NCBI RefSeq assembly: GCF_000473365.1
Contig: NZ_KI421517.1
Span: 3,242,634-3,306,633 of the forward strand
DNA from: Adhaeribacter aquaticus DSM 16391
GTDB taxonomy: Bacteria; Bacteroidota; Bacteroidia; Cytophagales; Hymenobacteraceae
Length of the DNA: 64,000 bases
Direction of reading: 5' to 3'
Positions 37,120-45,525 of the stretch are shown here, one piece after another. Every line of letters starts with the position of its first letter. Position 1 is the first letter of the stretch. The notes under the pieces were generated by a model. It had not been told where the DNA came from. It did no database searches and saw only the letters and a program-made list of their open reading frames with translations. The position numbers and the translations under genes are program-made.

Positions 37120-39276
37120 ATGAAGAAGCTGAGAATTTATTTTTTAATGTGCCTAGTGCTTTTGCTGAAAGCATCAACAGCGGTTTTTGCTGATGATGGA
37201 TACCGCTTGTGGCAGCGTTATGATTTGATAAAAGATACTGGTAAACTTTCTAACTACCGGCAGCTGATTACTCAGGTAATAGTGGAAGGAAATTCACCTG
37301 CTGCGGCAGTAATCAAAAAAGAACTGGGCAATGGATTGCAGGGATTATTAGGTCAAACGCCGGAAAGCATGCAGCCGGTTAAAGATAATGCGGTAGTGGT
37401 TGGAACAACTGCAACGCCATTAATTTCTGCTTTACGCCTGACAGATAGATTGAATAAAGTAGGGAAAGAAGGTTATTTGATCTTAACTACTACCGTTAAT
37501 GGCAAAAAAGCTACGGTTGTGGCCGCCAACACGGACATTGGTGCACTTTATGGAGCCTTTCATTTCCTGCGGTTGCTGCAAACCAATCAGGACATAAGCA
37601 AATTAGCCATTACCAATGCTCCTAAAACCCAGTTTCGGGTTCTTAATCACTGGGACAATTTAAACCGGACGGTAGAGCGCGGATATGCCGGCTTCTCCCT
37701 CTGGGACTGGCATCGGCTACCAGATTATATTGATCAGCGGTACATTGATTATGCCCGGGCTAATGCCTCAGTAGGTATTAATGGAACAGTGCTTACCAAT
37801 GTAAATGCCAATGCATTGGTATTAACTAAACCTTATTTAGAAAAAGTAGCGGCTCTGGCTGATGCTTTCCGCCCTTACGGATTAAAAGTTTACTTAACTG
37901 CCCGGTTCAGTGCCCCAATCGAAATAGGTGGTTTAAAAACTGCCGATCCGCTTGATCCGGCAGTAAGAGCCTGGTGGAAAACTAAAACTGATGAAATTTA
38001 TACCCACGTTCCTGATTTTGGTGGATTTTTAGTGAAAGCCAACTCAGAGGGACAGCCTGGACCGCAAAACTATGGTCGTAATCACGCCGATGGTGCCAAT
38101 ATGATGGCTGATGCCGTAGGGAACCGAGGTATTGTTATTTGGCGAGCATTTGTTTACGACGATAAAGTGCCAGACGACAGGGCTAAGCAAGCGGTAAATG
38201 AATTTAAACCACTGGATGGTACTTTCCGGAAAAATGTGATGGTTCAGGTTAAAAATGGAGCCATTGATTTTCAACCACGGGAGCCGTTCCATCCGTTATT
38301 TGGTGCAATGCCTAAAACCCCTCTCATGATGGAGTTTCAAATTACGCAGGAATACCTGGGGCAGGGAACTCATTTATTTTACCAGGCACCGTTGTTTAAG
38401 GAAACTTTGGATGCAGATACCTATGCGAAAGGTGCCGGATCAACGGTAGCCAAAGTAGTGGATGGTACCTTGCATAAATACGAAATTACGGGTATGGCCG
38501 GCGTTTCTAATATTGGTAACGACCGTAACTGGACCGGCCATCATTTTGGGCAAGCTAACTGGTATGCTTTTGGCCGTTTAGCCTGGGACCATGCCTTAAG
38601 TTCAGAAGCCATTGCTGACGAATGGCTACGCATGACTTTTACTAATGATAATAACTTTTTAGCTCCGGTTAACAAAATGATGATGGACACCAGAGAAATT
38701 GTGGTGAACTATATGACCCCGCTGGGTTTGCACCACATTATGGGCTGGAGCCACCACTACGGGCCAGGACCGTGGATAAAAGATAAACAACGGGCCGACT
38801 GGACATCTGTTTATTATCATAAGGCTGATGAAAAAGGAGTTGGATTTGATCGCACCGCATCCGGTAGTAATGCTTTAGGTCAATATTTTCCGCCGGTTCA
38901 AAAGAAGTTTGGTAATGTAAAAACCTGCCCGGAAGAGTTTTTATTGTGGTTTCATCATTTGCCATGGGATTACAAAACCAAATCAGGTCGTCCGCTTTGG
39001 GATGAAATTGTTTACCGGTACTACAAAGGAGCTGAAGACGTAAAAGGAATGCAACAGACCTGGAATACCCAACAAAGCCACGTAGATGAGGAACGTTTCC
39101 AACATGTAAAAACTTTCCTGAGCATTCAGGAAAAAGAGGCTCGCTGGTGGCGGGATGCTTGTGTACTTTATTTCCAGACATTCTCCAAAAGACCTATTCC
39201 AGCCAATTTGCCAAAGCCAGAACAAACGCTGGAATACTACATGAACCTAGATCCAAAGTTTGTGCCGGGTATTTAA
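37120..39276 (+). CDS. aguA: GH67 alpha-glucuronidase
   Basis: GH67 enzymes release (4-O-methyl)glucuronic acid from the non-reducing end of short xylo-oligosaccharides. The 718-residue protein has a signal peptide ending near AVFA (residue 24), so it is probably periplasmic. The catalytic acid is E310 (KANSEGQPGP) and the base pair is D383 (GAIDFQPREPF) with E411 (FQITQEYLG). Their spacing (73 and 28) equals that of E292, D365 and E393 in the characterised Cellvibrio enzyme. It starts 68 bases after lacI and is followed by GH10 and GH115, a typical set for complete removal of the glucuronic side chains. Confidence 0.96.
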   Translation: MKKLRIYFLMCLVLLLKASTAVFADDGYRLWQRYDLIKDTGKLSNYRQLITQVIVEGNSPAAAVIKKELGNGLQGLLGQTPESMQPVKDNAVVVGTTATPLISALRLTDRLNKVGKEGYLILTTTVNGKKATVVAANTDIGALYGAFHFLRLLQTNQDISKLAITNAPKTQFRVLNHWDNLNRTVERGYAGFSLWDWHRLPDYIDQRYIDYARANASVGINGTVLTNVNANALVLTKPYLEKVAALADAFRPYGLKVYLTARFSAPIEIGGLKTADPLDPAVRAWWKTKTDEIYTHVPDFGGFLVKANSEGQPGPQNYGRNHADGANMMADAVGNRGIVIWRAFVYDDKVPDDRAKQAVNEFKPLDGTFRKNVMVQVKNGAIDFQPREPFHPLFGAMPKTPLMMEFQITQEYLGQGTHLFYQAPLFKETLDADTYAKGAGSTVAKVVDGTLHKYEITGMAGVSNIGNDRNWTGHHFGQANWYAFGRLAWDHALSSEAIADEWLRMTFTNDNNFLAPVNKMMMDTREIVVNYMTPLGLHHIMGWSHHYGPGPWIKDKQRADWTSVYYHKADEKGVGFDRTASGSNALGQYFPPVQKKFGNVKTCPEEFLLWFHHLPWDYKTKSGRPLWDEIVYRYYKGAEDVKGMQQTWNTQQSHVDEERFQHVKTFLSIQEKEARWWRDACVLYFQTFSKRPIPANLPKPEQTLEYYMNLDPKFVPGI

Positions 39277-39300
39277 TTATTTGCTTATAAGTACAGATTG

Positions 39301-39329
39301 GTTAATATTGTAAAAGATACAATATTAAC
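39301..39329 (+). terminator. AT-rich hairpin between GH67 and GH10
   Basis: Perfect 12-base arms (39301-39312 and 39318-39329) enclose AAAGA. It begins 24 bases after the GH67 stop. It may be a partial terminator or an mRNA-stabilising stem that sets different levels for the two genes. Confidence 0.55.
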
Positions 39330-39385
39330 TTTAGTCTAGCATTTAATTTAAAACTTAATTTAATTTCCACCCCAACCAATTACTT

Positions 39386-40507
39386 ATGAATACTTCAAAG
39401 TTTGTAGCCGCCGCTGGTTTGGTAATCGCCAGTTTCGGATTTGTACAAAAAGATGTTCCTGCTTTAAAAAATGTTTTTAAAAACAGTTTTATGGTAGGTG
39501 CCGCTATTAATGGTCGTCATACCGCCGGCCGTGATGAGAAAGGAATAGCCTTAGTAAAGCAACATTTTAATACCATTTCGCCGGAAAACGATTTAAAATT
39601 TGGACCTATTCACCCAAAGGAAAGTGAATACAACTGGAAACCGGCTGATGCATTTGTAGAATTTGGTAATAAAAATAAGTTGTTTACCATTGGTCATACC
39701 CTGGTTTGGCATTCTCAGGCGCCTGACTGGTTATTTGTGGATGCCGCAGGTAAACAGGTTTCCAAAGAAGTTTTATTAAAAAGAATGGAAGACCATATAA
39801 ATACGGTAGTGGGCCGTTATAAAGGTCGGATACAAGGTTGGGACGTAGTAAATGAGGCCGTAAATGACCAAGGCGGTACTTTCCGGGAAACAAAATGGCT
39901 GGAAATATTAGGTGAAGATGTTTTTGCTAAAGCATTTGAAATGGCCCATAAAGCCGATCCGAAAGCTGAATTATATTATAATGATTACAGCTTGTATAAG
40001 AAGGATAAGCGGGAGGGAGTGATAAGGTTAGTTAAAGGAGTACAGGCTAAAGGTATTAAAGTGCATGCTATTGGTATGCAGGGACACTACGGTCTAAATA
40101 CCCCTAAACTGGAGGAAGTAGAAGCCAGTATTATTGCATTCTCTAAATTGGGTGTTAAGGTAAACTTTACCGAGTTAGATATTGATGTGTTGCCAAACCC
40201 AAGCCGCCGGGAAGGTGCTGATATTGCGCAGAATTTTGATTTCGAGGAAAAGTATAACGTATATAAAAACGGCTTGCCAGATTCAGTAGAACAAAAACTG
40301 ACCAAACGTTATGCTGATTTATTTGCTTTGTTCCACAAACACCGCGATAAAATTGACCGCATTACTTTCTGGGGTGTAACCGATGCGAATTCCTGGTTAA
40401 ACAACTGGCCAATGCGCGGACGTACCAGTTATCCAATGTTGTTCGACCGCAATTACCAACCAAAACCTGCGTTTAATGCAGTAGTTAATGTTGTAAAAAA
40501 GAAATAG
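39386..40507 (+). CDS. GH10 endo-1,4-beta-xylanase (single domain)
   Basis: This 373-residue protein is a bare GH10 barrel without binding modules. A short N-terminal hydrophobic leader (VAAAGLVIASFGFVQ) suggests export to the periplasm. Acid/base E157 is in GWDVVNEAV and nucleophile E263 in NFTELDID; HTLVWHSQAPDW and ITFWGVTDANSWLN are further family motifs. It lies 21 bases before GH115 and after GH67, so it likely trims imported oligosaccharides, while the large T9SS xylanase at 9429 works outside the cell. The leader lacks a sharp cleavage site, so lipid-free periplasmic location is probable but not certain. Confidence 0.95.
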   Translation: MNTSKFVAAAGLVIASFGFVQKDVPALKNVFKNSFMVGAAINGRHTAGRDEKGIALVKQHFNTISPENDLKFGPIHPKESEYNWKPADAFVEFGNKNKLFTIGHTLVWHSQAPDWLFVDAAGKQVSKEVLLKRMEDHINTVVGRYKGRIQGWDVVNEAVNDQGGTFRETKWLEILGEDVFAKAFEMAHKADPKAELYYNDYSLYKKDKREGVIRLVKGVQAKGIKVHAIGMQGHYGLNTPKLEEVEASIIAFSKLGVKVNFTELDIDVLPNPSRREGADIAQNFDFEEKYNVYKNGLPDSVEQKLTKRYADLFALFHKHRDKIDRITFWGVTDANSWLNNWPMRGRTSYPMLFDRNYQPKPAFNAVVNVVKKK

Positions 40508-40528
40508 CGTATTTTCTCTCAGTTTAGC

Positions 40529-43426
40529 ATGGGGTTATTTGCCAAAACTAATTTAAATTATTTTACCCGGCTGCTTACGGTATTGCTGCTTGCATCAGGA
40601 TTAATTCTGGCTTCTTTTTCTGAAGCCAGGGCAATAACCGGTGAGAGATATGTATCGGGAAAAAAAGCAGCCGGAAGTTTTACCTTGGCCTCTGCCGGAA
40701 AACCAGCACCTTTATTTGTCAGTTCGCAGGATTTTCCCGGTGTGATACGGGTGGCAAAAACTTTGCAGTCGGATATTAAAAGTGTAACCAGTAATGAACC
40801 TAAACTGGTAACAGATAAAGTGCCTGCTGCCAAAGAAGTCATTTTGATAGGTACTATAGGTAAAAACCCGGTAATTGATAAACTGGTAAAGGAGAAAAAA
40901 TTAAATGTAACAGAAATTGCCGGTAAATGGGAAACCTTCCTGTTACAGGTAGTAGAAAAGCCAATGCCGGGAGTAGATAGAGCCCTGGTAATTGCTGGTA
41001 GCGATAAACGAGGTACTATTTATGGTATGTTTGATTTGTCAGCCCAAATTGGCGTATCGCCCTGGTATTACTGGGCCGATGTACCCGTTAAACCACAAGC
41101 CAATTTATTTGTATTGCCAGGCCAGCATACCCAAGGTGAGCCAAAAGTAAAATACCGGGGCATTTTCATAAACGACGAAGCTCCTGCTTTAACTGGTTGG
41201 TCTAAAGAGAAGTTTGGTGGTTTTAATGCGCAATTTTACGAAAAAGTATTTGAATTGATTTTGCGCATGAAAGGCAATTACCTCTGGCCAGCCATGTGGG
41301 GCAGTGCCTTTTACGACGATGATAAGGAAAATGCGGTTTTAGCAGATGAGTATGGCGTAGTAATTGGAACCACCCACCACGAACCTTTAATGCGTGCGCA
41401 CGATGAATGGCGGCGCTATGGCAAAGGTGCCTGGAATTACCAAACCAATAAGAAACCACTACAAGCGTTTTGGCGGCAAGGTATCCAACGAATGGGAGAG
41501 AAGGAAAGCATTATCTCATTAGGGATGCGGGGTGATGGCGATGAACCCATGTCGAGGGAAAGTAACATTGCGCTGCTAGAGCGAATTGTTTCTGATCAGC
41601 GCAAAATAATAGAAGATGTTACCGGAAAACCCGCGTCGGCTACTCCACAACTTTGGGCTTTATACAAAGAGGTGCAGGAATATTACGACAAAGGTATGCG
41701 GGTACCAGATGATGTTACCTTATTACTTTGCGACGATAATTGGGGAAATATCCGCAAACTGCCCAAAATAGGTGAACCCAAAAGACCGGGCGGTTATGGT
41801 ATTTATTATCATTACGATTATGTAGGAGGTCCCAGAAATTATAAATGGCTTAATACCAATCCTATCCCGCGTATTTGGGAGCAAATGAACCTGGCTTACC
41901 AGCATGGAGTAGACCGCATCTGGATTGTAAATGTAGGGGATATTAAACCAGTTGAATTCCCAATTGAGTTTTTTCTAGATTTTGCCTGGAATCCTGATAA
42001 AATTACCGCCAATCAATTAGGGGACTACACCCGTGCCTGGGCTGCCAATCAGTTTGGACCAGCAAATGCGACCGCCATAGCCGATATTCTGGCGAAATAT
42101 GCCAAATACAATAGCCGTCGAAAACCAGAAATGTTAGCGGCCAACACCTATAGTCTGGTTAATTTTAGGGAAGCCGAAAAAATTGTAACCGAATATAACC
42201 GGTTAGCCGAACGGGCCGAGAAAATTTACCAGACTTTGCCGGAAAATCAGAAGGATGCTTATTATCAACTGGTGTTATATCCGGTTAAAGCCAGTGCTAA
42301 CTTAAATGAATTATGGGTTACGGTGGGCAAGAACCGGCTTTATGCTAAACAAGGCCGCGCTAGTACCAATGATTTGGCTGTCCGGGCTAATGCTCTTTTT
42401 GCTAAAGATCAGGAGCTGGCTTTTTTCTACAACAAAAAAATGGCCAACGGCAAATGGAACCACATGATGGACCAAACCCACATTAGTTATACTAGTTGGC
42501 AACAGCCAGAAAAAGATGAGGTTCCTAAGGTTGAAAATCTCCGCCTGTATGCTGCTAATATGGGTATGGCCATTGAGGGTTCAGAAGCCTGGTGGCCAGC
42601 AGAAAAAACAAAACCAACACTACCAGAATTAACACCATTTAGTCAGAAAAATTATTTCATTGACATATTTAACCGGGGGCAAAATGCTTTTGATTTTACC
42701 GTGAAACCGGGAGCATCCTGGCTGCAGTTATCTTCTAAGGGAGGTAGAGTAGAAAGGGACCATCGGGTATTAGTTAGTGTAGATTGGGCAAAAGCTCCAA
42801 CAGGGAAACAGCAGGTTCCCATTATTATCACTGGGCCAGATGATGTGCAGGTGGTGGTACAAGCTACTATTAACAAACCTGCCAATTTAAAACCCGAGGC
42901 AGTAATGGGTTTTGTAGAAAGCAACGGGTATATTTCGATGGAGGCTGTGCACTTTACCAAAGCCGTAAATACCGAGGAAGTAAAATGGAAGCGGATTCCG
43001 GATTTAGGACGCACCCTCTCGGCTATGACGGTTTTGCCAGTAACAGCGCCTGCCCAAAAGCCTGGAGGTAACGGTCCGGCCCTGGAATACCGCATAAATA
43101 CTTTTTCGGAAGGACCCATAAAAGTACATGCTTATTTTGCCCCAACCTTAAATCACAATATTGATGGGCTGCGTTATGCTGTTTCCATAGATGAGGAGGA
43201 GCCCCAGATAGTTAACCTGCATACCGATATGACTAACCAAACTTGGGAACAATGGGTAGGTAATAATATTATGATCCATGCAACCAAGCACCAATTAGCT
43301 AAGCCCGGTGCGCATGTTGTTAAGTTTTGGATGGTTGACCCGGGTGTGGTGCTTCAAAAATTAGTGGTAGAGACAACTGGTGTGCCGCCAAGTTATCTGG
43401 GACCGCCCGAGAGTTTTTTTAGGTAA
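40529..43426 (+). CDS. GH115 xylan alpha-glucuronidase (copy 2)
   Basis: The 965-residue protein has a signal peptide (LLTVLLLASGLILASFSEARA, about 15-35). Family landmarks match copy 1: DKRGTIYGMFDLS (159-171), PWYYWADVPV, RGIFINDEAPAL (210-221), HHEPLMRAHDEW (283-294), LGMRGDGDEPM (331-341) and the C-terminal SYLGPPESFF. Although both copies share order and motifs, they differ throughout, so they may prefer different substrates (chain-internal versus terminal, methylated versus free glucuronic acid). It follows GH10 by 21 bases and ends before a palindrome that may terminate transcription. Confidence 0.95.
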   Translation: MGLFAKTNLNYFTRLLTVLLLASGLILASFSEARAITGERYVSGKKAAGSFTLASAGKPAPLFVSSQDFPGVIRVAKTLQSDIKSVTSNEPKLVTDKVPAAKEVILIGTIGKNPVIDKLVKEKKLNVTEIAGKWETFLLQVVEKPMPGVDRALVIAGSDKRGTIYGMFDLSAQIGVSPWYYWADVPVKPQANLFVLPGQHTQGEPKVKYRGIFINDEAPALTGWSKEKFGGFNAQFYEKVFELILRMKGNYLWPAMWGSAFYDDDKENAVLADEYGVVIGTTHHEPLMRAHDEWRRYGKGAWNYQTNKKPLQAFWRQGIQRMGEKESIISLGMRGDGDEPMSRESNIALLERIVSDQRKIIEDVTGKPASATPQLWALYKEVQEYYDKGMRVPDDVTLLLCDDNWGNIRKLPKIGEPKRPGGYGIYYHYDYVGGPRNYKWLNTNPIPRIWEQMNLAYQHGVDRIWIVNVGDIKPVEFPIEFFLDFAWNPDKITANQLGDYTRAWAANQFGPANATAIADILAKYAKYNSRRKPEMLAANTYSLVNFREAEKIVTEYNRLAERAEKIYQTLPENQKDAYYQLVLYPVKASANLNELWVTVGKNRLYAKQGRASTNDLAVRANALFAKDQELAFFYNKKMANGKWNHMMDQTHISYTSWQQPEKDEVPKVENLRLYAANMGMAIEGSEAWWPAEKTKPTLPELTPFSQKNYFIDIFNRGQNAFDFTVKPGASWLQLSSKGGRVERDHRVLVSVDWAKAPTGKQQVPIIITGPDDVQVVVQATINKPANLKPEAVMGFVESNGYISMEAVHFTKAVNTEEVKWKRIPDLGRTLSAMTVLPVTAPAQKPGGNGPALEYRINTFSEGPIKVHAYFAPTLNHNIDGLRYAVSIDEEEPQIVNLHTDMTNQTWEQWVGNNIMIHATKHQLAKPGAHVVKFWMVDPGVVLQKLVVETTGVPPSYLGPPESFFR

Positions 43427-43488
43427 AAACTAAAGTTTAAAAGATAAAACGGTCATTTTATAAACTGACCCTTAGGAATATTTAAACA

Positions 43489-43516
43489 ATGGGCTACTTA
43501 ATATTAAGTAGCCCAT
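43489..43516. terminator. Palindromic hairpin after GH115
   Basis: A perfect 28-base palindrome (arms of 14 bases, 43489-43502 and 43503-43516) lies 62 bases after the GH115 stop; the real hairpin would have an AT-rich loop. It separates the glycosidase genes from the VOC-uxaC-exuT genes. Confidence 0.65.
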
Positions 43517-43588
43517 AAAGTTTTAAAATAGCCGGATTAATAAGATATTGCCATTCATAAAAATTTAAAATATTCACATCATATAAGT

Positions 43589-43990
43589 ATGAAACTTGAA
43601 CATTTTGCGCTTAATGTAGAAGATCCAACTGCCATGGCTGACTGGTACGTGCAGCATCTGGGGCTAAAGATTGTAAAACAGTTAAAAGATGCGCCTTACA
43701 TGACTTTTATGGCCGATGATAGTGGAAGGGTAATGATAGAGATTTATAATAATCCGCCGGATGAGGTGCTGCCTTTCCGGACCATGAACCCGCTTTTGGT
43801 ACATTTAGCTTTTGTTTCTGAAAACCCTTCTGCAGATAAAGAGCGCCTGCAAGCGGCCGGTGCTAGCGTTGAGTCAGATCAGCAGTTTGAGGACGGAACG
43901 CACCTGGTTATGATGCGGGATCCATGGGGGTTAGCCATTCAGTTTTGTAAAAGAGGAGTGCCTATGTTAACTGACAAAGAAATACAGTAA
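43589..43990 (+). CDS. Cytosolic VOC-superfamily protein
   Basis: This 133-residue protein has one complete VOC domain pair and no signal peptide. Likely metal ligands are H5 (LEHFALNV), E51 (MIEIY) and H72 (LVHLAF). The usual last glutamate is replaced by Q118 in WGLAIQFCKR, which may change or remove lyase-type activity. It sits 64 bases before uxaC. Its partner position to glucuronate genes in both clusters (compare 19491) suggests a helper step such as anomer or ring-form conversion, or demethylation-related handling of 4-O-methylglucuronate. This is inference; glyoxalase or antibiotic-resistance functions are unlikely in this context. Confidence 0.85.
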   Translation: MKLEHFALNVEDPTAMADWYVQHLGLKIVKQLKDAPYMTFMADDSGRVMIEIYNNPPDEVLPFRTMNPLLVHLAFVSENPSADKERLQAAGASVESDQQFEDGTHLVMMRDPWGLAIQFCKRGVPMLTDKEIQ

Positions 43991-44054
43991 CCATAAGCCA
44001 ATTGTAGTACAACAGAATATATTTTTATAAGCTGGTGGTTTTACCAGCCAACGT

Positions 44055-45455
44055 ATGAAGAAGTTTTTAGACGAGGATTTTTTATTACATACTAAAACAG
44101 CTCAGCGGCTATACCACGAGTTTGCAAAAGATTTGCCGATTATAGATTATCACAATCATTTGCCTCCAAATGAAATAGCCGAAGACAGGAAATTTGAAAA
44201 TATTACCCAGATTTGGCTATCTGATGACCATTATAAATGGCGGGCTATGCGGACCAACGGGATAGATGAAGCTTACATAACCGGGGGAAAAAGCGATCAG
44301 GAAAAATTTGAAAAATGGGCTGCTACGGTGCCTTATACATTAAGAAATCCGCTTTATCATTGGTCACACCTGGAGTTGCAGCGATATTTTAAAATAAGCG
44401 ATAACCTTTCAGAGCATAATGCTCAGGAAATTTATGAAAAGTGTTCGGCACTGCTTCAAACGCCGGATTACAGCGTGCAGAAATTACTGCGGATGGCAAA
44501 TGTGGAAGCACTTTGTACCACCGACGATCCCATTGATTCCTTAGAGCACCACCAAAAAATTAAAGCAATTGGCCTTGAAACAAAAGTTTTGCCTGCTTTC
44601 CGGCCCGATAATGCTATGAATGCAGAGGACCTGGTAACCCTAAATGCTTATATAGCTAAATTAGAAGCGGTAAGTAATACTACTATTTCAGACTATGTGA
44701 CTTACCTGGATGCCTTAAAGAAACGGCACGATTATTTTGCTCAAAACGGCTGTTCAGTTTCTGACCATGGATTGGAGCAAATGTATGCCGAAGATTATAC
44801 TGAAACTGAAATAAGCCAAATATTTGCTAAAATAAGAGCCAATCAGGAGCTTTCTTCTCAGGAGATACTAAAGTTTAAGTCAGCCATGTTATTTCAGTTT
44901 GCTATTTGGGATCACGAAAAAGGGTGGGTGCAACAGTATCATTTAGGTGCATTGCGCAATAACAACACCCGCCGGTTACAGGATATTGGACCAAATACCG
45001 GTTGGGATTCTATTGGTGATTTTAGTCAGGCCCAGGCTATATCCAAGTTTTTGAATAAGCTGGATAAAGAAAATAAATTAGCCAAAACCATTTTGTATAA
45101 TTTAAATCCGGCTGACAATGAATTAATGGCCACTATGATTGGTAATTTCAATGATGGTTCGGTAGCGGGTAAAGTGCAATGGGGTTCAGCCTGGTGGTTC
45201 CTGGATCAGAAAGAAGGCATGATAAATCAACTGAATACTTTATCAAACATGAGCTTGGTAAGTAGGTTTGTAGGAATGCTAACTGATTCCAGAAGCTTCT
45301 TGTCTTTTCCGCGCCACGAATACTTCCGTCGGATTTTATGTAATTTATTTGGCGATGATATTGAGAATGGCGAATTGCCAAACGATATAGCCTGGGTTGG
45401 TAAAGTAGTTCAGGATATTTGCTACTACAATGCTAAAAACTATTTTAATTTTTAA
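44055..45455 (+). CDS. uxaC: Glucuronate isomerase (copy 2)
   Basis: The 466-residue protein shows all the family motifs: PIIDYHNHLPPNEIAED, WLSDDHYKWRAMR, TTDDPIDSLEHH, KVLPAFRPDNA, LRNNNTRRLQDIGPNTGWDSIGD and MLTDSRSFLSFPRHEYFRR. It is 64 bases after the VOC gene and 70 bases before the transporter. Compared with copy 1 it has a shorter C-terminus and different middle region, and it does not overlap the next gene. It should convert glucuronate (and possibly galacturonate) to the keto acid for the SDR and UxuA encoded about 30 kb away. Confidence 0.96.
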   Translation: MKKFLDEDFLLHTKTAQRLYHEFAKDLPIIDYHNHLPPNEIAEDRKFENITQIWLSDDHYKWRAMRTNGIDEAYITGGKSDQEKFEKWAATVPYTLRNPLYHWSHLELQRYFKISDNLSEHNAQEIYEKCSALLQTPDYSVQKLLRMANVEALCTTDDPIDSLEHHQKIKAIGLETKVLPAFRPDNAMNAEDLVTLNAYIAKLEAVSNTTISDYVTYLDALKKRHDYFAQNGCSVSDHGLEQMYAEDYTETEISQIFAKIRANQELSSQEILKFKSAMLFQFAIWDHEKGWVQQYHLGALRNNNTRRLQDIGPNTGWDSIGDFSQAQAISKFLNKLDKENKLAKTILYNLNPADNELMATMIGNFNDGSVAGKVQWGSAWWFLDQKEGMINQLNTLSNMSLVSRFVGMLTDSRSFLSFPRHEYFRRILCNLFGDDIENGELPNDIAWVGKVVQDICYYNAKNYFNF

Positions 45456-45525
45456 GGCTTTCTGTTATTCGTAGATAACAATTAAAATAACCTTGAAAAT
45501 CCACCACACTATTAAATTATAATGT

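Noticed and set aside
38738-39181. 147-codon minus-strand frame inside GH67
   Set aside because: It is antisense to a well-supported catalytic gene and has no family likeness.
42652-43119. 155-codon minus-strand frame inside GH115
   Set aside because: It is antisense to the GH115 C-terminal domain and is explained by codon bias of that gene.
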